The position numbers were made by a program, and so were the translations under genes. Positions 1-5,601 of a DNA stretch of 5,601 nt are shown piece after piece; the first letter of the stretch is position 1, and each line of letters opens with the position of its first letter. The notes beneath the pieces were generated by a model. The model saw only the letters and a program-made list of their open reading frames with translations. It was not told where the DNA came from and did no database searches. This DNA is from Nocardioidaceae bacterium. Lineage in GTDB: Bacteria; Actinomycetota; Actinomycetes; Propionibacteriales; Nocardioidaceae. The stretch covers positions 1,083,786 through 1,089,386 of the forward strand of contig CP059259.1 of NCBI GenBank assembly GCA_013693815.1, given 5' to 3'.

Positions 1-1
1 G

Positions 2-235
2 GAAGCATCTCTGCGCTCGGGCACGGACAGCGTCAACGCTGGCGCCGCCATCGCGCGTGCCAAGAAGATCCTCCGCGACGCTGGCTGGTCGGGCTCAGTC
101 CAGGTACAGGGCAGCAAAGTGACGGTGACGGCCACCGGAACCCGCAGACCCACGTTCCTGCTCCTCTTGGGTGTCACCTCCGTCCACATCAGCGAGACCG
201 GAAGTGCCGACGCCATCTCCGGCCCGGACGGCTGA
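2..235 (+). CDS. TadE/TadG-like pilus assembly protein, C-terminal part (5' end outside window)
   Basis: This is the last 77 codons of a gene that starts before the window; it is open from base 2 and ends at TGA 233-235. The visible protein has a short Gly/Ala-rich helical part (NAGAAIARAKKILRDAG) followed by alternating beta-type strands (SVQVQGSKVTVTATGT, then RPTFLLLLGVTSVHISETGSA). This is the C-terminal pattern of actinobacterial TadE/TadG-like proteins, whose usual end is an Ala-rich helix, a VxVxG-xxVTVTV strand pair, a hydrophobic 'fLxLxGi' stretch and a final 'VxvTGtAtA' strand. Family members are minor pilin-like proteins of Flp/Tad pili, with an N-terminal membrane helix (not visible here) and an exported C-terminal part. 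The next gene is on the same strand 119 bp downstream and is of a type commonly found in the same loci, which supports the call. The exact subfamily (TadE, TadF or TadG) cannot be decided from the tail alone. Confidence 0.72.
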   Translation, partial: EASLRSGTDSVNAGAAIARAKKILRDAGWSGSVQVQGSKVTVTATGTRRPTFLLLLGVTSVHISETGSADAISGPDG

Positions 236-340
236 TACCAGACGATCTGATCCCCACAGCTTCATTCGCCATGGTCGACCACCTTGAGTCACCAGACACA
301 CAGAAGCTCAACGACACAGCAACCAACACGACAGAACGAC

Positions 341-347
341 AAGGAGG
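341..347 (+). promoter_or_regulatory. Strong Shine-Dalgarno site of the LysM-BTAD gene
   Basis: AAGGAGG lies 7 nt before the ATG at 355 and is a near-perfect anti-16S match. The reading frame is open further upstream and has another ATG at 271, but that start has no such site, and the 28 extra residues are polar and would sit before the hydrophobic membrane helix. The site therefore decides the start at 355. Confidence 0.88.
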
Positions 348-354
348 GATCGCG

Positions 355-3300
355 ATGCAAAGGCTGATCCGCGGAATCGGCGCTCTGATTGTGCTCGTGA
401 CCCTCCTGGCCGGTGCCCCGCTGGCCTTGGCGACATGGTGGGGCAACCCCTGGCCCACCGGTGGCTGGTCAGAAGCGCAACTACTCAGCAATGACACCAT
501 CGTCGGCGGGATCGTTGCTGCCGGTTGGGTCGCTTGGGTCCTGATGACGTTGTGCATCGTGGTCGAGATCATCGCAACGGTCACCCGCAAGACCGCTGTT
601 CGGATCCCGTTCGCCCTGCCAGGTCAGCAAGACTTCGCACGGGTCCTGGTCGTCTCGGTGGCTGCCCTGGGCCTGGGAACCAGCGCCGCCACGGTTGGCG
701 GTGCCGTCTTCTACTCGACAAACGCCCCAGGACCCGCGCAGGCGGCGAGCCCCGCCCCAGCGATCACCCCGATCACGCCTGCCCTCGACAGCGATCGTGC
801 CGATCTTCAGGCCGGCCACCCGGTCGCCGACACTCACACTGGGCCCAGCATCACCACCCAGAGCATCACCACCGCGTGGAGTATCGCCTCGACCCACCTC
901 GGCCGAGGCGAACGCTGGAAGGAGGTCCTCGATCTCAACCACGGCATCCCCTTCAACGACGGCACGACGTTCACTACCGGCACCCAGACCATCCCGGCCG
1001 GCACCATCCTCCGTCTCCCCGCCGACGCCACCACGATCCCCGAGCTCCCACCACCGGGCCATAGCCGTCAGCGCCAGGAGAAGTCCGACGCACGTCCGAA
1101 TCGACAGGCAGACGCCACCAGTCGAACCCCTGCGGGCTCCAAGCCGGCCTACAAGACTTACACGGTCATACCGAATGACACCTTGTCGGAGATCTCCCGG
1201 GACAAGTTGGGTAACGGCCGCCTGTACATGAAGCTGTTCCGGGCATCGAAGGACACCCTGCAACCCGGCGGCGAGCACCTAACCGATCCGGACCTGATCA
1301 AGCCTGGCTGGATCATCACCATCCCCGAAGGCGGCAGCCACGACCAGCAAACCGAAGCAAAGTCTTTAACTCAGCAGCACCCGACCCAGTCGCCGAGCAG
1401 CAAGTCTCCCCAAATCCCCGCGCAGGATCCGGCCGAATCGCAGAGCGATCCATCCACCGGCCCGAGCCAAGCAGCAGGCCCGGACAACGACGAGATGACC
1501 CCGCAGATAGCGCACTCCGGGGAGACAGGTGAGGGCGACTCGGCCGACCGCGACAGTGTGCTGGGTGCGCCGTGGGTTCTTCCAGGTTTGGCTGGCAGTG
1601 GCGTGCTGCTCGCCGGAGCGCTCCTCCTGGGGCTGCGGCAGCAGCGGCACGCACAGTTCCGGGCTCGCCGCCCGGGAAGGGCGATTGCCACACCGGGGCG
1701 CGAGCTGGCCGACGTCGAGATGACCATCACCGCGGCAGGAGACATCGGTGAGGAACCGCTGGCCTACATCGACACCGCACTCCGCCGACTCGCCGGCTCG
1801 GTGTACGTCCAAAGAGGAGCCATGCCGGCGGTCGCCGCTGTCGAGATCAGCACCCCGTTCGCTGACCGAATCGGTGGTGGGCGACTTACGGTGCACTTGA
1901 GCGAGCCTGGCTACCTACCGGCGCCCTGGCAGCCCACCCCGGACCGATTGCACTGGCATGTGCCCGCAAGCGTGCCGGTTGAGGATCTTGGAACGCTCAG
2001 CGAAGAAGCGGATGCTCCCTACCCGTTGCTGGTCACCATCGGTCAGGCCGACTCCGGCGAACTGTGGCTACTCAACTGCGAAGACCTCGGCACTGTGACC
2101 TTGACTGGAGATCCGCAACGCGTACGCGACTTCGCACGCCACCTGGCAGTCCAGCTGGCCGTCAATCCCTGGTCCCAAGGCGCCACAATCGACTGCTTTG
2201 GCATCGCCGCCGAAGCCGAATCCCTCGCTGACGGCATAAGCTACTACGCCACTACAGCCGACGCCGCCCGGGCGGCCACCGACGCACTCGCCGACGCGGT
2301 CGCCATGATCGACCGCACTACCGGACACGCCACCGATGTTGCCACCGGCCGCACCGGCCAATCTGACGACGACGTGTGGCCAAGCCGTCTACTCCTCATC
2401 GACGCCACCATCGAAGAGCTCGAGTCGCTGAACATGCTCCTCGATCTCGTCGCGAGGCAAGTCGGTCGCACCGCTATCTCGGTGGTGCTCGTCGGCGACC
2501 AACCGCAGGCCACTGGGACCACGCTGCAAGTGACCGCTGCCGGACGGGTCATCCTCGAACAGGCCGGCCTGGACCTGACCGCGGTAGGCCTGACCAGTGA
2601 AGAAGCCCGTGGTGTCGGCCTGGTGTATGCCCAAAGCCAAGTTCTCGATGACGTCGAGATCCCCGTCGACGCGAGCATTGCCGACGGATGGGAGGCCTAT
2701 GCCGACCAGGCTGGTGGGTTGCGCCGTGAGCACACGTTCCCACGCGGCACCTCAGACTCAGAACTTGCCGAGCCGGCAACGAGCCTGCTCGACGGCGATG
2801 ACGCCAACTACCTCACCCGGGCGCCCATCCTTTTCGAAGACTTGGAAGTGCTCGCACCGAAGGTCCCGGTCGAGATTCGTACCGAGGTCGTGGAGAAGGA
2901 CCCCACTCTGGACCGCGACGTCGACGAATGGTTCAACCAAAACTCCACCTGCGCGAAACTCAGCCTGCTCGGCCCCGTGATCGCTCGCACCCACGGCAAA
3001 CCACTGGCAAAGCGGCGGGCGTACTACACCGAACTACTGGCGTTCTTGTGGTTCCATCGCCGCAACGGAGCCACCCGCGACCAGATCGTCAACGCCTTCG
3101 GCACCCCAGCCGATCGGGTCCGCAAGGACATCAGCATCCTGCGAGACTGGCTGGGCATTAACCCCCATACCGACCAGTTGTACCTACCGCCCGCGGACCG
3201 ATCACCCGCAGCCAAAGCCACCGGGACCAATGTCTACCAACTCATCGACGAGGGCCTCCTTGTCGACTGGGACCTGTTCAAACGGCTCCGACTCCGAGGG

Positions 3301-3726
3301 GAAGCCCGGGGCGGTAGCCAAGGGCGGTGCGATCTCAGTAGGGCTCTTGACCTGGTCGCCGGGCGCCCCTGCGACCACCAACGACAACGCGGCTGGGCCT
3401 GGCTCGCCGAGGGCGAACGACACGACCACTACATGCACCACGCGATCGCCGACATCGCCCTCACCGTAAGCACCCACTTCCTCCACGACGACGACACCGT
3501 GAGCGCTCGCGCTGCGACCGAAGTAGCTCTACTGGCCTCACCCGACGAGGAATCCACCCGCCTGTGCTTAGTCCAGATCGCCAACGCCGAGGGCAACCGC
3601 ACTGAAGCGGAACGGATCCTCGTCGAAGAAGTCTGCAGCCGCTCCGACGACGGCCAGGCACCCACTGACCTCAACGATCGCACCAAGACGATCATCGCCA
3701 ACCACCACGAGTGGAAGGCTGGCTAG
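355..3726 (+). CDS. Transmembrane LysM / winged-helix / BTAD-domain protein of a Tad-type pilus locus
   Basis: The protein has 1123 residues, with its start set by the Shine-Dalgarno at 341-347. In order, it shows: membrane segments at about 5-27, 50-76 and 95-119; a Pro/Thr/Ala-rich stretch; a degenerate LysM-like module at about 168-222 (AWSIASTHLGRGERWKEVLDLN ending AGTILRLP, split here only in description); a clearer LysM module at about 266-324 (YTVIPNDTLSEIS near the start, KPGWIITIP at the end); a low-complexity Gln/Ser/Pro linker at 325-400; a fourth membrane segment at about 405-427; and a large soluble part. Positive residues after Met1, at 78-83 and at 429-442 fit N-in, LysM outside, C-terminal part in the cytoplasm. 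The soluble part has an NTPase-like stretch without a GK[ST] P-loop (TLTGDPQRVRDFARHLA, 582-598), a winged helix at about 885-945 (ELLAFLWFHRR, RVRKDISILRDWLG) and a BTAD-like helical region at about 965-1115. LysM modules bind peptidoglycan or chitin-like glycans; wHTH-BTAD is the AfsR/SARP-type DNA-binding arrangement. Its role is inferred to be sensing or regulation tied to pilus assembly; no target is visible. No frameshift is seen. Confidence 0.88.
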   Translation: MQRLIRGIGALIVLVTLLAGAPLALATWWGNPWPTGGWSEAQLLSNDTIVGGIVAAGWVAWVLMTLCIVVEIIATVTRKTAVRIPFALPGQQDFARVLVVSVAALGLGTSAATVGGAVFYSTNAPGPAQAASPAPAITPITPALDSDRADLQAGHPVADTHTGPSITTQSITTAWSIASTHLGRGERWKEVLDLNHGIPFNDGTTFTTGTQTIPAGTILRLPADATTIPELPPPGHSRQRQEKSDARPNRQADATSRTPAGSKPAYKTYTVIPNDTLSEISRDKLGNGRLYMKLFRASKDTLQPGGEHLTDPDLIKPGWIITIPEGGSHDQQTEAKSLTQQHPTQSPSSKSPQIPAQDPAESQSDPSTGPSQAAGPDNDEMTPQIAHSGETGEGDSADRDSVLGAPWVLPGLAGSGVLLAGALLLGLRQQRHAQFRARRPGRAIATPGRELADVEMTITAAGDIGEEPLAYIDTALRRLAGSVYVQRGAMPAVAAVEISTPFADRIGGGRLTVHLSEPGYLPAPWQPTPDRLHWHVPASVPVEDLGTLSEEADAPYPLLVTIGQADSGELWLLNCEDLGTVTLTGDPQRVRDFARHLAVQLAVNPWSQGATIDCFGIAAEAESLADGISYYATTADAARAATDALADAVAMIDRTTGHATDVATGRTGQSDDDVWPSRLLLIDATIEELESLNMLLDLVARQVGRTAISVVLVGDQPQATGTTLQVTAAGRVILEQAGLDLTAVGLTSEEARGVGLVYAQSQVLDDVEIPVDASIADGWEAYADQAGGLRREHTFPRGTSDSELAEPATSLLDGDDANYLTRAPILFEDLEVLAPKVPVEIRTEVVEKDPTLDRDVDEWFNQNSTCAKLSLLGPVIARTHGKPLAKRRAYYTELLAFLWFHRRNGATRDQIVNAFGTPADRVRKDISILRDWLGINPHTDQLYLPPADRSPAAKATGTNVYQLIDEGLLVDWDLFKRLRLRGEARGGSQGRCDLSRALDLVAGRPCDHQRQRGWAWLAEGERHDHYMHHAIADIALTVSTHFLHDDDTVSARAATEVALLASPDEESTRLCLVQIANAEGNRTEAERILVEEVCSRSDDGQAPTDLNDRTKTIIANHHEWKAG

Positions 3727-3959
3727 CGTGTCCCAAGAACAACGTCGCGTAGGCGGCGTGCCGGCAGCTTAGTCCCGCGACCCGGTCGACATTCTGCTTG
3801 ACTCAGTCGCTCAGGTTGAAGCTATTGGTTTCATTCATGCCTCATCGGCTGAGCGGAGCGTGAAACACGCACTTGGGGGTCTCGGCGCTGACTGGACGGC
3901 CAGGTCATGGAGAGGGCAAGACCAAACGACACGGCAGTCTGATTTAGCCGACCCCAAAT

Positions 3960-3978
3960 CTATACCAGCTTGGCATAG
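3960..3978. repeat. Imperfect palindrome (possible operator)
   Basis: CTATACCAGCTTGGCATAG reads as an 8-bp inverted repeat with one A/C mismatch around a 3-nt centre (CTATaCCA-gct-TGGcATAG). It is AT-rich at its ends and has no T-run, so it resembles a dimeric regulator site more than a terminator. It lies about 190 bp upstream of the Ymh-like gene. No second copy was found in the window, so the function is only a suggestion. Confidence 0.3.
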
Positions 3979-4157
3979 ACCGCTCAACAACAAATCTAGG
4001 CCGTTTCGGTAGCCAGACTTAGACGCTGCCGATGGTCCGCGACATTGCGGGGCTAGGCGCGGTCAGACTGCTAGAGCATGGCTAGGAGATGCCGCCGCCG
4101 GATTGAAGACGAAACCGCTCGACTCGCAACCGTTCGGCTTCCGTGGACATTCTCTTG

Positions 4158-4163
4158 CACAAT
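4158..4163 (+). promoter_or_regulatory. Possible -10 element for a leaderless transcript
   Basis: CACAAT keeps the second A and last T of the actinobacterial -10 consensus TANNNT and ends 6 nt before the ATG at 4170, which would place the transcript start at or next to that A. No Shine-Dalgarno precedes either this ATG or the in-frame GTG at 4143. No convincing -35 box is visible. This is a weak positional argument only. Confidence 0.25.
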
Positions 4164-4169
4164 AGCCGC

Positions 4170-4901
4170 ATGCTGAAGATCGACGTTGACTGGGCAATCA
4201 AGGAAATTGACCTGTTCCTCCGCATGACAGACCAGGTGGGTTATAGCGATCGGCCTGGCTCCGGCGTTCTCGTCGCAGCAACACATATGCGTGGCTCGGG
4301 GACCGAGGCATCACAGCGAGCGCACGTCGTAGAGCAGATCCTCGACCGAGTTCTATCTGGCTGGCGCAAGGAACGCCCCGAGAAGGACGATAAGTACAGC
4401 TGGCTCCGAGACCAAGCAGCACGAGGTAAAGCGGCGCTCCAACGGGAGGCTGAACTCGTCGAGAAGCTCGGGGACAATGCGCCAGACATGGACGCGGCCA
4501 ACCTTCACCCGTGGGCTTGGGAGAGCGGCAGAAGCTATTGGAACACTGGCCACTACCACCAGGCAGTCATGCAGGCTGCGATCCGAGTCAACGCCGAGAC
4601 GCAGGCGAAGCTGAACCGCATGGACGTGTCTGAGACCGACCTGTTCAACCAAGCCTTCTCGCTCGATGCACCGAATGCGAGTGCGCCACGCCTGCGTCTA
4701 ATGGAGAACGACGGCAGCAAGACCTACGAGAACCTGCACCGGGGCGCCCGCGCGTTCGCGGAGGGCATGTACACAGCGATCCGCAATCCTGGCATGCACG
4801 TCGCGCATGACGGCGGCGAGGAACAGCTCGCGCTTGAGCAACTTGCGGCGTTCAGCCTCCTCGCCCGATGGATCGACCGGGCAGAGGTCGTCACTGTGTG
4901 A
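4170..4901 (+). CDS. TIGR02391 / Hypoth_Ymh family protein with HEPN-type RNxxxH motif
   Basis: The protein has 243 residues from ATG 4170; an in-frame GTG at 4143 would add nine, and neither start has a Shine-Dalgarno. Residues 1-100 are helical and charged, with no recognised fold. Residues 110-211 carry the family pattern: LHPWAW (112-117), a GHY-centred helix (TGHYHQAVMQAAIRVNAET, 126-144), a DLFNQAFS segment (157-164), and a C-terminal helix (GARAFAEGMYTAIRNPGMH, 192-210) ending in R205-N-P-G-M-H210. The LHP...GHY..AV...A....AFS...G...G...A.RNP..H series is the signature of TIGR02391/PF09509, a sporadic family of unknown function noted near phage, plasmid and restriction loci. The R-x4-H end matches the catalytic motif of HEPN ribonucleases found in toxin-antitoxin and abortive-infection systems, so RNase or RNA-binding activity is an inference. 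The gene stands alone: there is no partner on the same strand, and the next gene is convergent. It has no signal peptide or membrane helix, so it is probably cytoplasmic. Confidence 0.78.
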   Translation: MLKIDVDWAIKEIDLFLRMTDQVGYSDRPGSGVLVAATHMRGSGTEASQRAHVVEQILDRVLSGWRKERPEKDDKYSWLRDQAARGKAALQREAELVEKLGDNAPDMDAANLHPWAWESGRSYWNTGHYHQAVMQAAIRVNAETQAKLNRMDVSETDLFNQAFSLDAPNASAPRLRLMENDGSKTYENLHRGARAFAEGMYTAIRNPGMHVAHDGGEEQLALEQLAAFSLLARWIDRAEVVTV

Positions 4902-5182
4902 CACGCACGCCGACGCGCCCGCTCGGACTTCTTCCACAGTTTGGCTGCGGGCAGCTCGCCTTTCGACACATCCGGATCTCTGTAATGTCCACACCTGCTC
5001 ATCTCGGTGGGCGAGCATCCACCTCCTGGTCGTGGGAGCGTGCATTCTTGCCCTGAGCGCGCATCGTCCGGGTGAAGTCCCAACAACGCATCGTCACGCC
5101 GAACTTTTCCCCTAGGTGAGCAGGGCGTCATGGCTGAACTTGATACGCCAACTATTCACGATATTGCTCACGCTGGCCGGGA
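4902..5182. other. Convergent intergenic region, no gene seen
   Basis: These 281 bp lie between the stop codons of the Ymh-like gene (plus) and the wHTH gene (minus). The open frames crossing this stretch are Arg/Ser/His-rich, overlap the flanking genes and lack ribosome sites, so I do not call them. A 9-bp direct repeat CGCATCGTC occurs at 5060-5068 and 5087-5095. A 5-bp stem GTCAC/GTGAC (4890-4902) spans the Ymh stop codon. No hairpin with a T-run was found, so no intrinsic terminator is called although convergent genes would be expected to have one. Confidence 0.55.
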
Positions 5183-5601
5183 TCACCTCTCGGCTACTCG
5201 CTTTAGAAGTTCGTGGAGTGCGACACCCAGATCGTTTCGTTCGTAGCTGCTCCCGCCGCCAAACACCCCATGGGATGCCGAGAGGAACCCCGCGTTCGAC
5301 AGCCGTGTCAACGACATGGCAACCAGTCGCACATCAAGACCGGCTTCCTCGGCTATGTCGGTCGTGTAGTAGACCTCGCTTGGCTGGCCCTCGGGCGGTT
5401 GCCCGGACAGCACTCGGCGACCGCCCAGTGATCGGAGCACTTGGACATCCTCGGGCCTGAGTAGCGCGACGCCGATCAGGATCGCTTCGCACTCGTCGAA
5501 CTGCTCTGGCTCGGCGATGGATCTTCCAAAGGCCGCCCCCATGGTCTTGAGCATCTGGTCGTGCCCAGTCATGCCCGCTTCGTACAGGAGGCGCGTCACT
5601 A
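5183..5601 (-). CDS. Winged-helix protein of unknown function, C-terminal part (5' end outside window)
   Basis: The frame is open from the right edge of the window to TGA (reverse complement of 5183-5185), giving 138 residues if read from the GTG at 5599-5597. The codon before that GTG is cut by the edge but cannot be a stop (it ends in TA). Because the visible part opens in mid-helix (TRLLYEAGMTGHDQMLKTM), the gene most likely begins beyond the window. Residues 1-60 look helical, with a conserved-looking core (FDECEAILIGVALLRPEDVQVLRSLGG). Residues about 77-106 form a helix-turn-helix (TTDIAEEAGLDVRLVAMSL, TRLSNAGFL), followed by a Gly/Ser-rich wing (GVFGGGSSY, 111-119) and a final helix. 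This resembles small actinobacterial proteins with a helical N-terminal part and a C-terminal winged helix, often annotated hypothetical. DNA binding is plausible; the target is unknown. It converges on the Ymh-like gene with 281 bp between, so the two are not an operon. Confidence 0.65.
   Translation of the reverse strand, partial: VTRLLYEAGMTGHDQMLKTMGAAFGRSIAEPEQFDECEAILIGVALLRPEDVQVLRSLGGRRVLSGQPPEGQPSEVYYTTDIAEEAGLDVRLVAMSLTRLSNAGFLSASHGVFGGGSSYERNDLGVALHELLKRVAER

Larger units (their letters stand above)
3727..4169. other. Low-GC spacer without a convincing gene
   Basis: This spacer lies between the LysM-BTAD stop codon and the preferred start of the Ymh-like gene. G+C counted by eye is 30/60 at 3781-3840 and 29/60 at 3961-4020, against 36/60 at 2881-2940 and 38/60 at 4561-4620 in the flanking genes. 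One plus-strand frame is open from 3773 to 4012, right after an in-frame TAG at 3770-3772, but it has no good start or Shine-Dalgarno and weak third-position GC bias. No tRNA, no CRISPR-like repeat and no GC-rich hairpin with a T-run was found. It may be a junction where accessory DNA joins the pilus-type locus, or simply a decayed intergenic region. Confidence 0.6.

Noticed and set aside
271..354. N-terminal extension of the LysM-BTAD gene from the ATG at 271
   Set aside because: The 28 added residues are polar and precede the first membrane helix, and a strong Shine-Dalgarno sits exactly before the internal ATG at 355.
525..1231. Two overlapping plus-strand open frames of about 178 residues
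   Set aside because: Both are Arg/Pro/His/Ser-rich shadows in alternate frames of the LysM-BTAD gene, without ribosome sites.
481..1278. 265-residue minus-strand open frame opposite the LysM-BTAD gene
   Set aside because: It is antisense to a well-supported gene, has a Gly/Arg/Asp-rich composition with no domain, and is of a kind expected in GC-rich DNA.
3858..3870. Small hairpin GCGTG-AAA-CACGC, considered as a terminator of the LysM-BTAD gene
   Set aside because: The stem has only 5 bp, there is no T-run after it, and it lies more than 130 bp past the stop codon.
3934..4071. 8-bp inverted repeat GCAGTCTG (3934-3941) / CAGACTGC (4064-4071), considered as mobile-element ends
   Set aside because: One such match is expected by chance in a region this size, no transposase lies between, and no target duplication is seen.
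5060..5095. 9-bp direct repeat CGCATCGTC, two copies 27 bp apart
   Set aside because: Only two copies with no further structure; too little to call an iteron set, CRISPR or binding-site array.
4724..5131. Minus-strand 135-residue open frame, and a plus-strand 102-residue frame at 4807-5115
   Set aside because: Both overlap the Ymh-like gene, have Arg/Ser/Cys-rich sequences with no recognisable domain, and lack a Shine-Dalgarno.
5130..5246. Small plus-strand frame of 38 codons beginning MAELDTPTIHDIAHAG
   Set aside because: The N-terminus looks protein-like, but the frame stops soon, has low third-position GC and runs into the wHTH gene on the other strand. It could at most be a truncated remnant.

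Overview
The window is GC-rich bacterial DNA, roughly 60-65% G+C in the genes. The gene content points to a high-GC actinobacterium: the end of a TadE-like pilus protein followed by a very large LysM / winged-helix / BTAD membrane protein. That pair is typical of Flp/Tad-type pilus loci in Streptomyces, Nocardioides and their relatives. The species cannot be named from this sequence alone.

Layout. (1) Bases 2-235, plus strand: the last 77 residues of a TadE/TadG-like pilus assembly protein, cut by the window edge. (2) Bases 355-3726, plus strand: a 1123-residue protein with three N-terminal membrane segments, two LysM-like modules in a Pro/Thr-rich linker, a fourth membrane segment, and a cytoplasmic part ending in a winged helix plus a BTAD-type helical region. 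It has a strong Shine-Dalgarno 7 nt before the ATG at 355. (3) Bases 3727-4169: a gap of about 440 bp whose G+C falls to about 50%, with no convincing gene. It holds an open frame without a good start (possible gene remnant) and a small palindrome. (4) Bases 4170-4901, plus strand: a TIGR02391/Hypoth_Ymh-family protein with an RN-x3-H motif of the HEPN ribonuclease type, possibly translated from a leaderless mRNA. (5) Bases 4902-5182: a 281-bp gap between convergent genes in which I see no gene. (6) Bases 5183-5601, minus strand: the C-terminal 138 residues of a protein with a winged helix-turn-helix, cut by the window edge.

The first two genes plausibly act together in a cell-surface pilus or secretion locus. 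The big protein looks like a one-piece transmembrane device that puts peptidoglycan-binding modules outside and DNA-binding-like modules inside. The pilus-type block appears to end at 3726. What follows looks like an accessory segment: lower G+C, a family known to associate with phage, plasmid and restriction loci, and a stand-alone wHTH protein. The best candidates for less-described biology are the LysM-BTAD transmembrane protein and the HEPN-like Ymh protein. Neither is an obviously new system on sequence evidence alone.
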